Shown piece after piece: positions 9,431 through 17,876 of a DNA stretch of 64,000 nucleotides. A program made the position numbers and the translations under genes. Positions within the stretch are counted from its first letter, which is position 1. Every line of letters starts with the position of its first letter. The DNA is from Victivallis sp. Marseille-Q1083 (lineage in GTDB: Bacteria > Verrucomicrobiota > Lentisphaeria > Victivallales > Victivallaceae): positions 744,001-808,000 of the forward strand of contig NZ_CAHJXL010000001.1 of NCBI RefSeq assembly GCF_903645315.1, given 5' to 3'. A model generated the notes under the pieces. That model made no database searches and was not told where the DNA came from. It was given only the letters and a program-made list of their open reading frames with translations.

Positions 9431-9450
9431 ATTTGCCAGAGCCGGCAAAT
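9431..9450 (+). terminator. short hairpin in a 416-bp gene-free stretch
   Basis: The stretch 9389-9804 between the hydrolase and tRNA-Pro holds no convincing gene. ATTTGCC/GGCAAAT forms a perfect 7-bp hairpin 43 bases after the hydrolase stop, but no T run follows, so termination is only possible. Nothing else was recognised. Confidence 0.25.
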
Positions 9451-9804
9451 CAGGCAATGGCATGATAAATGGAAGATTAACAATGCAGTTCCGGAAATCA
9501 TTGATATAATAACATTCTGTGGGTCATTAGACAAAAAACAAAACCAGTTTTACCGACAGAAGTCGATGCTGTATTGGGATGCAAAGATGCAGGAACAACG
9601 TCGAAGCGCAGATGCGGTATGACGCGCACGGTTGAAAAAGTCGTAACTTTTTGTAACGCATCGCAATGAATCGTAATTTGAGCCGCCAAGTGCCCCGGAA
9701 AGGATACCGGAATGGTCATGCATCGATAAAAAATCGTCTTTTGCCGTTCGTAAAACTTGTAAATTGAGCGTGCGATGTTAAGTTATAAAAACAGAAAAAA
9801 TCAT

Positions 9805-9882
9805 CGGGCTATAGCGCAGCTTGGCTAGCGCGTTTGACTGGGGGTCAAAAGGTCGAGAGTTCAAATCTCTCTAGCCCGACCA
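9805..9882 (+). tRNA. tRNA-Pro(GGG)
   Basis: A complete cloverleaf. The acceptor CGGGCTA pairs with TAGCCCG (9872-9878) and is followed by A and an encoded CCA. The anticodon arm is TTTGA-CTGGGGG-TCAAA with anticodon GGG. The T arm is GAGAG-TTCAAAT-CTCTC. Its 3' part is repeated at 45877-45929, which marks it as the integration site of the 36-kb island. Confidence 0.95.
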
Positions 9883-9885
9883 TTT
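9833..9885 (+). repeat. attL: 53-bp direct repeat in the tRNA-Pro 3' half
   Basis: The 53 bases from the anticodon stem through CCATTT are identical to 45877-45929. This copy lies in the intact tRNA gene, as expected when an element inserts into a tRNA 3' end and restores the gene at one junction. Confidence 0.92.
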
Positions 9886-9894
9886 TTTTGCCAA

Positions 9895-9938
9895 AATTCC
9901 GGGAATCTGAGCTCAAACTCAGGTTCCCGGAATTTTTT
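9895..9938 (+). terminator. strong rho-independent terminator after tRNA-Pro
   Basis: AATTCCGGGAA plus CTGAG pairs with CTCAG plus TTCCCGGAATT, followed by TTTTTT (9933-9938). It lies just inside the left repeat and probably ends the tRNA transcript. It would also shield the island from read-through. Confidence 0.85.
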
Positions 9939-9987
9939 GCCCACTGTTGCCGATTCTCTCCCAAAGCTGCCGATTTGAGGTGAGAAT

Positions 9988-10020
9988 GCCACATTTCTGC
10001 CACATTTCTGCCACATTTTT
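9988..10020 (+). repeat. three tandem 11-bp repeats, probable integrase arm-type sites (left)
   Basis: GCCACATTTCT occurs three times head to tail (9988-9998, 9999-10009, 10010-10020, the last ending TTT). A related pair lies at the right end (45823-45844). Tandem short repeats about 100 bp inside each end are typical of recombinase arm binding sites; that role is inferred. Confidence 0.55.
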
Positions 10021-10243
10021 CCGACCTGGTTTCTTGTCCCCGCTCTTCTATAAAAAAAATCGAAATTTCTTTTTCATCCGATTCCCGCTGAAACGGCTTG
10101 AAACGGAAAGAGCGAAAGAAAAATTCCGGTTGTTTCTCTTTTTTGCTGTCCTATTCGGCTGCTTGGCGGCTGAAATCCGCATGGCTGGCGCAACTTCGGA
10201 CTTCCATTATATTTGGTATTGAACCCAAATCGAAGGAGGTCGC

Positions 10244-11665
10244 ATGATTACGGAAGAAACCAGAAGCAAGATCGAAAGCCGGTACGGGGCATTGCTGACA
10301 CGGAACGGCAAGAGACACCGCATCAACCCGCAGGGCATGGCCGCTCTGTACGGCGAAATCAGTAATTGCGTTTATAGCCCGACGGAAAGCGCGTTCTGCC
10401 TTTACGATCCGGAATCCGGGTTATGGAAAGCGCAAGGCCGGGAGGAAATGCTCTGCCGGCTCGGGCTTTTCCTGCATGAATGCGCAAAAATTTGGAACAT
10501 CCCCGAAATAGAAGAGCAGCGCACTCCGTCAGTGTTGTCGGGGATCTTAAAATTCCTGATCGGGATAAGAAGCGATCCCGATTTTTTCAAGCAGTCCGCA
10601 GAGCTCTTCATCCACTGCGCGAATGGCGTAGTGGAGCTGGCGGAAACGGGGGATTGGGTTTTGAAACCCTTTTCGCCCATGTATCGCAGCCGCAACCGTT
10701 GTGAAATTCACTATTCCCCCGGAGCTTGCTGTCCCCGCTTTCTGAATGAACTGCTGCATCCTTTGCTTCAGGATGACGATATGGAGTTGATCCAGCAATA
10801 TGTCGGGCAATGCCTGACCGGCCGGAATATTACGCAATCCATCCTGATGCTGACCGGTTCCGGAGGCAGCGGCAAAGGCACGCTCGCCAATATCGTAGAA
10901 CTGCTGATCGGCGAAGGGAATTACACTCAAATCCGTCCTGAGCAAATTACCAGCCGCTTTGAGAGCAGTTTCTTCCGGCATAAAACACTGCTGACCGGCA
11001 AGGAGTCAAACCGCTCCTTTTTTACTGCTCAAGGGATGCAAGTCCTGAAATCGCTGGTGGGGGATGATAAGCTGCGGGCGGAACTCAAGAATTCCAATCA
11101 GCATGAGATGATTACCGGCGTATACAACATTTTCATCGTGGGCAATACCGTTCCGGTTCTGGAATTGGAAAGCAAAGACGAAGCGTCAGCATGGCGGCGG
11201 CGGTTGCGCTGGGTGAAATGTAAAAACGCCAAGCCAGCCAAGCCGATTCCGTCGTTTGACCAAAAGTTGATTGCCGAAGAAGGGCCGGGAATTTTAAACT
11301 GGGCGTTGGAGGGTGCAAAGAAAGTGGTACAATCCGGCAGCAGCAACCTGTTGAGCGGACCTTCTCAGCAAACGCGGCTGGATTACCTTTTTCACGCTTC
11401 ACAGCCTTTGGATTTCTTTCTCGCCACCACTGTTGAAAAAAGACCAGGAACAACGATTACCGGCGACGACCTTTTCAGGGCCTTCATGGAGTTTGCCGTG
11501 GCAATGGAATGGCCGGTGTGGAGCCAGCGGGAGTTTCAGAAGAAGATTCCGGACGCCATGCTTCGGCATTTCGGATCTCCACTGCGCCGTGACGTTCCCC
11601 GTCGTCGAGCGGATGGCAAAACCACCAATCGTTCCGGATATTTTCACGTCGCATTCAAGCACTGA
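10244..11665 (+). CDS. D5-type SF3 replicative helicase (phage/plasmid primase-helicase family)
   Basis: A 473-aa protein. The Walker A motif GSGGSGKGT lies near residue 205, then [29 protein letters not shown] (sensor/B' region with the Asn) and RRLRWVKC with arginine-finger candidates, an arrangement typical of poxvirus-D5/P4-alpha superfamily 3 helicases. Residues of about 80-190 match the D5 N-terminal region, but no primase active site was seen, so it is probably helicase only. A strong ribosome site AAGGAGG precedes the ATG. It is the first gene inside the left end of the island and probably drives replication of the excised circle together with the clamp and Rep-like genes. Confidence 0.85.
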   Translation: MITEETRSKIESRYGALLTRNGKRHRINPQGMAALYGEISNCVYSPTESAFCLYDPESGLWKAQGREEMLCRLGLFLHECAKIWNIPEIEEQRTPSVLSGILKFLIGIRSDPDFFKQSAELFIHCANGVVELAETGDWVLKPFSPMYRSRNRCEIHYSPGACCPRFLNELLHPLLQDDDMELIQQYVGQCLTGRNITQSILMLTGSGGSGKGTLANIVELLIGEGNYTQIRPEQITSRFESSFFRHKTLLTGKESNRSFFTAQGMQVLKSLVGDDKLRAELKNSNQHEMITGVYNIFIVGNTVPVLELESKDEASAWRRRLRWVKCKNAKPAKPIPSFDQKLIAEEGPGILNWALEGAKKVVQSGSSNLLSGPSQQTRLDYLFHASQPLDFFLATTVEKRPGTTITGDDLFRAFMEFAVAMEWPVWSQREFQKKIPDAMLRHFGSPLRRDVPRRRADGKTTNRSGYFHVAFKH

Positions 11666-11777
11666 GGAGAATATATCTGTATGTTCTGTATGTTCCGTAT
11701 GAAAATGAATCGTTTTTCGTAATCCGGATGACAGGAAGAGCTTTACAACATTATGTAACCTATCAGGAGAAGGGTAG

Positions 11778-12090
11778 ACCAAAGAATCGAAGGTGTCGTT
11801 CGGCATGGATTCAATGTTTCTCAGGGAGTCCCCCAGAAACATGGCCGGTGCGAAAATGAAGCCGGCTTTGGAGATGTTCACGGTACGGATCTGACCGGCA
11901 AAGTCGTAGAGCCCGCCGAAGAGACAGGCGTGGAGCTGCTGCAATCCTTTCACCGTACCGACTTCGATGTTGTCGATGAAAGAACTTTCAAACAGGGCAT
12001 ACGCTTTCAGCTTGCCTTAGCCGTCGATGATTTCGTCGCTATAAGTGAACCACTCGATAAAACGGTTCGCCTTACTGAACGGAAATACCT
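11778..12090 (-). pseudogene. Fic-family protein fragment (start and catalytic part lost)
   Basis: Read on the minus strand, 12090 to 11778 gives RFIEWFTYSDEIIDG, a stop, then [33 protein letters not shown] and [20 protein letters not shown], ending at MPNDTFDS. This is the N-terminal two thirds of the Fic type with FAGxIRTxNISKGGF. The HPFxEGNGR catalytic loop is missing and no start remains. It lies directly after the second, frameshifted Fic gene, so two Fic genes have decayed side by side. Confidence 0.7.
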
Positions 12091-12107
12091 TTGCTAAAGC
12101 AGATCGT

Positions 12108-13111
12108 TCAATCATGAAGACCGAAATCCTTTCCGTTCTCTTTCCTGTAGTATCCACCGTTGCGGGGAGCACCGCGAAACTCGATCATATTCTCCTCTTT
12201 GAGGCGCTTCAGATGGCGTTCCACAGACCGTTCAGAGATGGAGAGTTCCGCAGCGATGGCGTTTGCCCGTAAACCGGGGTTCTGTTGGATGAACTCAAAT
12301 ACATCCTGCTGGTTTACTCCGCCAGTTACTCCGCCAGTTACTCCGCCAGTCAGCGGCATCTGATGCAGTTTGAGGGCTTGAAGCAACTCATGGAGCATGA
12401 AGTCAATAAAGATTCCGGAGTTGCCGCTTTCGGTGCTGGCATTGATCGCCTGATAATACCGCTGTTGGTTATCATGTACCATGGTTTCAACCGGCAGGTG
12501 CTGGAACACCGGATTCAGCCGGGTAAGGATCAAAGACTGCCAGAGCCGCCCCATACGTCCATTGCCGTCGGCGAAGGGGTGAATGAATTCAAATTCATAG
12601 TGGAAAACACAACTGCGGATCAGCAGATGATCCTCGGCATGTTTCAGCCAGTCGAAAAGGTCGGCGATCAGTCCCGGAACCCGTTCTGCGGGCGGAGCGA
12701 TATGGACAGCCTGCTTTCCGGCAAATACACCGACTCCGCCATGGCGGAATTTTCCTGCCTATCGACCAAAGCCGACATCATGACGCCATGAGCTTTCAGC
12801 AGGTCACTGACCGAGAACGGATCAAGCTGCGGAAAAAGATCGTAAGTGGCGATGGCATTTCTGACCTCCTGAATTTCCCGGAGGGGAGCAACGACTTTTT
12901 TCCCGTCCAGAATATCGGTGACCTGATTCTCGGAAAGCGTATTCCCTTCGATTGCCAGCGACGATTGGATCGTTTTGATTTTATTCGCTTTACGCAGCTT
13001 CAGAGCATCATGCTGTTCCAAACGAATAGCGTAACGTTCAATGAGCGCGGAAATCTCCGCAATCATCGAGATCGCTTTGGCCGATATCGTAAACGGAGGC
13101 TTGCAAGTCAT
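12108..13111 (-). pseudogene. Fic AMP-transferase family gene with a one-base frameshift
   Basis: The N-terminal frame (13111 to about 12752) gives SSLAIEGNTLSENQVTDIL, the Fic_N inhibitory-helix type motif. At the run of four A on the coding strand (12750-12753) the frame breaks; adding one A restores FRHGGVGVFAGKQAVHIAPP, then HPFADGNGRMGR, a complete Fic active-site loop. The C-terminal 110 residues include a winged-helix end (ANAIAAELSISERSVERHLKR) and three 12-bp repeats that encode TGGV units (about 12314-12350). If the missing base is real this is a recent pseudogene; if it is a read or assembly error, or slippage occurs, the protein could be active with about 334 residues. Confidence 0.75.
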
Positions 13112-13153
13112 GGCTATCTACCTATCTGGGGGATTTTATGTAATAACAGATCA

Positions 13154-14329
13154 TCAGCCCGTAATTCCATATTTTTTCTTTAATTGCGATAATAATCCTA
13201 AAGCCACATTCACTTCGTTGATCATTACTTTCATGCGATTGTCGCTGAGTCCGACGGTTCGGGCGGCAGCGATCAGGTCAGCGTCGGTGATGTCGGTTCC
13301 TTTGCCGTTGACCATAGCGGTCTGTTCGCCGTTGATTCCGGCGGAGGGCGTCAGGTCATAGGCGGGCGCAAGTTTCCATTCGTTATCCCGCGTCAGGATA
13401 AATGAAAAATTCTTACTGTGATCATCGCGGTTTCCGGCCTTCACATTGAAGATCATCAGGCGGGCCAGTTTTTCGACTTCCCGTTCGTCTTTTGTCAATA
13501 CCAGCGTCAGCTTCAGCAGGTTTTCGTAATCCAGGCAACTGTACCGATGAGAAGCATGAAGCAGGCCGCAGGCGGTATGCACGTGAGCCTTCTCCATGCC
13601 GATCCGGTCGAAGCGTTGAACCCCGAAGTAACCGGGCCCCTTGGCAGAGGCGAACAAATGCGTTGGCGGCATTTCGATTCCCGCTTGTCTGGCCGCCTGC
13701 GAATACAGATATTCGATGACGCCGTCCTGCGGACCGTCTTGCGCTTCTGTGAATTTGATCAGCCAGGGCGAATATCCTTCCGGCAGTGACGCGCCGCCGT
13801 GGATGATCTTCTTTTTGTCATCGGATACCCATGCCACGATTTTGGGACGGGCTCCTCCGGAGGAACCATTGAGCTGCAAAAGTTCATCCAGTACTGCGGA
13901 ATCGTCACCGGCCAGAATCTGGCTGATTTCTCCGGATAAGGAATCCAGTTCGATATCGCCGGGGGAAATGATGTGCTCGTCCGCCGGTTCATATTCCAAT
14001 GCCCCCATCGGAGAACGCCCGATCAGGGAAAGCCGGGTCAAGGGCGTGATTTGAGCATAAGAAAGCCCACGTTGGCGCAGTTTACGATCCAGCAGCAAGC
14101 AGCCCCAGCCGTCCGGCAAGCTGTCGTTGAAAACTCCGAAGAGACCGTCGAAGGTGCGCTTGCCATCTTCCTGCACACCGGGTTTCAGCGGCAGCATGAA
14201 CGGCGAAAGCGGAATGCCGGAGGCGATAAATTCCGGGGCGTATTCAAAAAAGATGCGGCCGCGCTCTTCCTGAAGCACCCCGACAAAGCGACGATCTCCA
14301 TAAGCATTCAAATACACATGCAGTTTCAT
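13154..14329 (-). CDS. hipA: HipA-family toxin kinase
   Basis: A 391-aa protein. The N-terminus (GVLQEERGRIFFEYAPEFIA, FGVFNDSLPDGWG) matches the HipA couple domain. GSSGGARPKIVAWV fits the HipA P-loop-like segment. GNRDDHSKNFSFIL with LAPAYDLTPS is the catalytic and metal-binding core. HipA proteins are Ser/Thr kinases that phosphorylate translation factors such as aminoacyl-tRNA synthetases and arrest growth. It overlaps the upstream HTH gene by four bases (ATGA), the classic antitoxin-first order. Within the island it probably serves stabilisation or phage defence. Confidence 0.9.
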   Translation of the reverse strand: MKLHVYLNAYGDRRFVGVLQEERGRIFFEYAPEFIASGIPLSPFMLPLKPGVQEDGKRTFDGLFGVFNDSLPDGWGCLLLDRKLRQRGLSYAQITPLTRLSLIGRSPMGALEYEPADEHIISPGDIELDSLSGEISQILAGDDSAVLDELLQLNGSSGGARPKIVAWVSDDKKKIIHGGASLPEGYSPWLIKFTEAQDGPQDGVIEYLYSQAARQAGIEMPPTHLFASAKGPGYFGVQRFDRIGMEKAHVHTACGLLHASHRYSCLDYENLLKLTLVLTKDEREVEKLARLMIFNVKAGNRDDHSKNFSFILTRDNEWKLAPAYDLTPSAGINGEQTAMVNGKGTDITDADLIAAARTVGLSDNRMKVMINEVNVALGLLSQLKKKYGITG

Positions 14330-14655
14330 TTACGCCGTCCTCTCTGTCGTACGACAGGTGTTGCCGGGACCTCGAAAAGTGATTTGGGTACTTCCTGCGG
14401 ACACAGTAAGGCGTTGAACTCTTCCAGTCGCCCCAATACCAAAGCAATCCGCAACAGGTAATTCAACTGAATTTCTCCCGTATGTTCAAATCGTTTCAAC
14501 GTTCCAATGCTGATTCCCGCTCGGGAAGCAACTCCGCTTTGAGTGAGATTCTGTGCCAATCGAAGCGTTTTAGCCCGTTGCCCTAATTCACGCAGGAGTT
14601 CGGCCGGTGTCTTGAGTGCCGCATGTAATTCAAAGTTGCTATTGGTAATAGTCAT
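14326..14655 (-). CDS. hipB: HipB-like XRE-family antitoxin
   Basis: A 109-aa protein with an XRE helix-turn-helix (AKTLRLAQNLTQSGVASRAG, then ISIGTLKRFEHTGE). It sits directly before hipA with a four-base overlap. The expected role is to bind HipA and repress the operon. A palindrome lies immediately upstream. The C-terminus ends RQRGRRK, a basic tail. Confidence 0.85.
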   Translation of the reverse strand: MTITNSNFELHAALKTPAELLRELGQRAKTLRLAQNLTQSGVASRAGISIGTLKRFEHTGEIQLNYLLRIALVLGRLEEFNALLCPQEVPKSLFEVPATPVVRQRGRRK

Positions 14656-14659
14656 TTTT

Positions 14660-14696
14660 ATATCTTTTATTTTTATTTATCCCATATAAAAGATAT
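14660..14696. promoter_or_regulatory. inverted-repeat operator candidate upstream of hipBA
   Basis: ATATCTTTTAT (14660-14670) and ATAAAAGATAT (14686-14696) are perfect inverted 11-mers, five bases upstream of the hipB start at 14655. The position suits autorepression by HipB. The same core occurs in a 17-bp inverted repeat before the sigma factor gene (30316-30378). Confidence 0.6.
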
Positions 14697-14747
14697 CATT
14701 GAATCTATTATTTTCAAGCTTTGCTTGCAGAATAACCCACTTTATCT

Positions 14748-15398
14748 TCAGTCCTTTTCTTTTGGAATCCGGGAGGAAAAAATCTCTCGTACCCCTTTCG
14801 GATTACTGCTTTTCTGGTTTACTTTGGCAAGATAAGAAGCTCTTCGAAAAGCCTCTTTCTGTTTTTCATCGAATCGCGGATCATCTCTGCGGAGCATAAT
14901 TCCATTCTCATGCGGACTGCCTTGACGATCATGAGTACAGTCATCAATCAATCCATGACCGGCTCTCTGATTACCCGGCTGGACCTCGTATTCCAAGCCC
15001 AATGCCTTGTTCCATAACCGTTCTGCAGTATTGATGTGTTTTGTGATATTTTGCGTTTTGTTGCCATCCAGCAAGAGCACTCCGTGGTAATGCTGGTGTT
15101 TCTCCCGTGACTGTTCCCTGACAAGTACATATTGAGGCCTGTATCCTTCTCTCTTCAAGGTTTTCATGAAGGTAGCCTGAAACTCCCTGACTTTCTTATT
15201 GTCGGTATGGTTATACTCCTCTTGAGGGAATCTGATATCATATCTCATACAGAATGTTTTTGCTTTACTCTTCTTTGCATAATCGAATTGGTCTTTTAAT
15301 TCTTTCAGAATCTTGGTATCACATCCATAGTGCTTCCCATGATTGGTCATAATGGGAAACTCTTCATAATTAGATTCTTCTGTGATTATTCTTTTCAT
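14748..15398 (-). CDS. inovirus Gp2/YagK-YfjJ-like Rep protein (HUH-like)
   Basis: A 216-aa protein. CMRYDIRFPQEE, REKHQHYHGVLLLDGNK and the terminal FRRASYLAK match the YagK/YfjJ C-terminal family to which inovirus Gp2-type proteins belong. HQHYH has the spacing of an HUH metal site, and the Tyr of SYLAK is a candidate for the nicking residue, so rolling-circle initiation is plausible but not shown. The family also occurs in tRNA-borne islands of other bacteria. The gene faces a 260-bp gap (15399-15658) shared with the divergent repeat protein, a place where an origin could lie; nothing definite was recognised there. Confidence 0.72.
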   Translation of the reverse strand: MKRIITEESNYEEFPIMTNHGKHYGCDTKILKELKDQFDYAKKSKAKTFCMRYDIRFPQEEYNHTDNKKVREFQATFMKTLKREGYRPQYVLVREQSREKHQHYHGVLLLDGNKTQNITKHINTAERLWNKALGLEYEVQPGNQRAGHGLIDDCTHDRQGSPHENGIMLRRDDPRFDEKQKEAFRRASYLAKVNQKSSNPKGVREIFSSRIPKEKD

Positions 15399-15658
15399 TC
15401 TCTCTTTTCTTTCTTCTATTTCTCTATTGGGATTAAAATCTGTTTTTCGCTTTTAAGGTATTACCTAATAACCTGTTTCTGTTAACTGTCTTAAAGTTAT
15501 TTTTTTAGACATTACCGGGCCAATTGAGGCTTTTGCGTACCGCAAGTTTGTCTGAATTAGAGACTGTCATATTATAGTAGAACTGTATGTGATTTTTTAC
15601 CGAACCGATGGTCTACGTTGTTCACCATATTTTGTAATTAACCGCAAGGAGAAAAGAG

Positions 15659-16837
15659 ATGACCGAAGAAGAATTGATTCAATTACTCGTGCTGGAAAAC
15701 GCTTCCGAATTATCGAAAGTGCTGGAGGAGCCCCGGTATTGGGGGGCAGACATGGAACAGCGTCGACAGGCGCGCGGAAACCGTATTCTTGAGATATTAC
15801 GGCAAACAGCTTTTCCCGACAGCTTCAGGCGGGACGTGCAACTTCTGCTTCTGATGGCTGAACCGGAATTGGTTTCTGATGACGAACTGACCGCCGGCTT
15901 CACAACTACGAATTGGCTTGATCTTCTGCTGGTTCATCCTGAACTTGCCGAACACTGTGATTGTCGGCAGAGCTTCGATCATTGGGAGCGGGCAGAACTG
16001 TTATCCCGGCATCCGCAACTGTTCCGGTATTGGCCGCCAGACTCTTACAGCGGGGGTGAAATCGTCCGACTGCTCGGCAAATCCCCGGAATGGATCGAAT
16101 GTTTTGAATCGGTTCTGCATCGGCTTACCGGAAACCACTGGCGGCGTTTGCTGAACAAACAGCCTGACTTGTGGACGTACTGCCGGAAACACGGTAAGCT
16201 GGACCATAAAATGCAACGGCTCCTGCTTGAACAGAATATCGGATTCGAGTCGGAATGCGACTGTTGGAATGAATTCAACGCAGCGGATTGGAGCGAATTA
16301 CTGTCCCGCTATCCGCACTTGCGTTCCCGGTGTGAAACAAAAAATTGGAGTTCCCGCAACTGGGCGACCGTGTCGGCAAAGGTTCCGACGCTTATTTCGG
16401 AGTGTCCTTGCCTTGTTCATTTCACCGAAAATGAATGGGCATTGATTCTGGTGCGGCAACCCCAATTTGCGGAACAATGTGACAGGTGGGAGCTTTTTTC
16501 TGAACACAACTGGCAAATGTTGCTGCTGAATCAGCCGCAGTTACTCGACCGTTGCCCGTATCCGTTGACGCCGCCGCTTCAGGCCGCTCTGATTGCGAGC
16601 GGTTCAGAAGTTCCCGCCGCCATCGATTGGAAGGCGTTCGGTCCCGTTGAATGGTGGATGGTCTTGCGGAAGCGCCCGGAGTTGATTGAGCACTGTTTCT
16701 GTTGGGATGCTCTTCCGGAAGATGTCCGCATCAACCTGATACTGAAGCAACCCGCGTTGAAAGAACGCTTCGGCGATTCCGATGATGTCCCGGAAATCTG
16801 GAAACGATGTCTGAACATCCGGCATCCAGAGCGATAA
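15659..16837 (+). CDS. helical repeat protein with W-x2-LL-x3-P-x-L-x3-C units
   Basis: A 392-aa protein without signal or membrane segments. From about residue 80 it is built of units of roughly 25-35 residues with the pattern W-x2-L-L-x3-P-x-L-x3-C, such as WSELLSRYPHLRSRC, WALILVRQPQFAEQC, WQMLLLNQPQLLDRC and WWMVLRKRPELIEHC. Similar Trp/Pro/Cys repeat proteins are common in gut Lentisphaerae and related bacteria, to my knowledge with unknown function. A ribosome site AAGGAG precedes the ATG. It is divergent from the Rep-like gene and converges on a small membrane gene. The solenoid suggests protein binding. Confidence 0.65.
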   Translation: MTEEELIQLLVLENASELSKVLEEPRYWGADMEQRRQARGNRILEILRQTAFPDSFRRDVQLLLLMAEPELVSDDELTAGFTTTNWLDLLLVHPELAEHCDCRQSFDHWERAELLSRHPQLFRYWPPDSYSGGEIVRLLGKSPEWIECFESVLHRLTGNHWRRLLNKQPDLWTYCRKHGKLDHKMQRLLLEQNIGFESECDCWNEFNAADWSELLSRYPHLRSRCETKNWSSRNWATVSAKVPTLISECPCLVHFTENEWALILVRQPQFAEQCDRWELFSEHNWQMLLLNQPQLLDRCPYPLTPPLQAALIASGSEVPAAIDWKAFGPVEWWMVLRKRPELIEHCFCWDALPEDVRINLILKQPALKERFGDSDDVPEIWKRCLNIRHPER

Positions 16838-16878
16838 AAAAATAAACCGCCCGGAAGGTTTTGCTTCATACGGGCGGT
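16834..16878 (-). terminator. rho-independent terminator for the leftward replication block
   Basis: ACCGCCCG (16846-16853) and CGGGCGGT (16871-16878) form a hairpin. Read on the minus strand it is followed by TTTATTTTTTTAT, just after the 50-aa gene. It probably ends the long leftward transcript from the clamp gene. Confidence 0.8.
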
Positions 16879-16884
16879 ACATGG

Positions 16885-17037
16885 TCATTGACCGCGAAGC
16901 TGCCGGAACAGCTTGATTGCGGCAATCATCGCGGCGGCTCCGGCGGCAAAGCCGATGCCGAGCGCGTCGATGATTTCGTTACGCCAGTCCGGGCGCGGGA
17001 AACATCCATGTTTTTTATTCTTATTCTGTTTTTCCAT
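16885..17037 (-). CDS. small (50 aa) membrane-anchored protein
   Basis: ATG at 17037, stop at 16885. The product starts MEKQNKNKKHGCFPRPDW, then a hydrophobic Ala/Gly/Ile stretch (IIDALGIGFAAGAAAMIAAI) and a basic end KLFRQLRGQ: a charged N-terminus with one possible transmembrane helix. A ribosome site GAGGA lies eight bases before the ATG and the terminator follows its stop, which supports a real gene. It is the last gene of the leftward replication block. No family was recognised; holin-like or regulatory roles are guesses. Confidence 0.6.
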   Translation of the reverse strand: MEKQNKNKKHGCFPRPDWRNEIIDALGIGFAAGAAAMIAAIKLFRQLRGQ

Positions 17038-17092
17038 AACGGATTCCTCGGTTCAAAAACCGGCAGGTATTACGCTGCCGGGGTGCGTGATA

Positions 17093-17122
17093 CTCTGCCG
17101 GGTGCACCATGTTCCGGCAGAG
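17093..17122 (-). other. hairpin between DUF932-like gene and small membrane gene
   Basis: CTCTGCCGG (17093-17101) and CCGGCAGAG (17114-17122) are perfect inverted 9-mers. A second hairpin (CTCCTC/GAGGAG) lies at about 17130-17146. No T run follows, so these may be processing or stabilising structures in the leftward transcript. Confidence 0.35.
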
Positions 17123-17147
17123 GGCGTGCCTCCTCGGATGAGGAGCA

Positions 17148-17873
17148 TTATTTCCACAAAGTCGGCGGCTGGCCGTCGAGACCAAAGAGGCGGGTCAGTC
17201 CGCGATAACAGATGTCAGCACGGGCTGGGCTGTACTTCTTGGCGTTCTCGGTGAACGCATTCAGAAGCGCCCAGCGGGTCGGTTCGGCGAACTCCTCATG
17301 ACGTGGTTCTTTGAACTCCCGGAAGATCGGCAGAATGTCCGAGGAGTTGACGGCACCGGCTTCCGCCGCCTTGACGATGGCGGCACGGGCGGCATCTTCC
17401 CGAACATACTGAATCTTCAAGTCTTCGGCCACGGTTTCGAGCGTCAGGAAATCATCTTCGAGTGCGTCGATGGCTTCCACGACCAGACCGTTCAGCTCAA
17501 TCCGTGAGGTATGCCGTCGCTTCAGAACCGTACTGCCACCGAACATGAGATTCGCGCAGACCTGTACGTTCAATCCGGCGGCCAAGCCAACCGCAATCGT
17601 GCGGTCATGACTGTTACGGATACCGATGCAACGTGACCACTCCGTGCTTGAACTCCGGTTGATTCGGATCACACCGAACATCCGCTGACCGTCACGGGCC
17701 AGACCGTATTGCTCGTCGAGAATCTGCCAGTTGTGCGCCCTGACCACATCGGTTACTGCGTCGATCACCTCACTGTGCGGCACCGGCTTCCAGCTCGCAG
17801 TCGCCGCAGGCGTCGGAACCAGTGCAATCTCGTCACGCCCGACGAACTTGCCTTCACTCATCATCAGTCCCAT
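17148..17873 (-). CDS. DUF932-like phage/plasmid protein
   Basis: A 241-aa protein. The segments FGVIRINRSSSTEWSRCIGI, RNSHDRTIAVGLAAGLNVQV and CANLMFGG match DUF932-type proteins of phages and plasmids, with the usual 'R-NSHD-S/T' core. Their biochemical role is unknown, though they often neighbour recombination and ssDNA genes. The ATG at 17873 has a strong GGAGG site that overlaps the end of the nuclease gene upstream, so translation is coupled. It belongs to the leftward operon clamp - small protein - nuclease - DUF932 - 50-aa protein. Confidence 0.7.
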   Translation of the reverse strand: MGLMMSEGKFVGRDEIALVPTPAATASWKPVPHSEVIDAVTDVVRAHNWQILDEQYGLARDGQRMFGVIRINRSSSTEWSRCIGIRNSHDRTIAVGLAAGLNVQVCANLMFGGSTVLKRRHTSRIELNGLVVEAIDALEDDFLTLETVAEDLKIQYVREDAARAAIVKAAEAGAVNSSDILPIFREFKEPRHEEFAEPTRWALLNAFTENAKKYSPARADICYRGLTRLFGLDGQPPTLWK

Positions 17874-17876
17874 GAT

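Noticed and set aside
9947-10222. 91-codon open frame on the plus strand at the left island end
   Set aside because: It runs through the integrase arm repeats and has no ribosome site or recognisable features; it is probably noncoding.
12314-12350. Tandem 12-bp repeats as a CRISPR or regulatory array
   Set aside because: They lie inside the Fic reading frame and encode TGGV units; there are no spacers.
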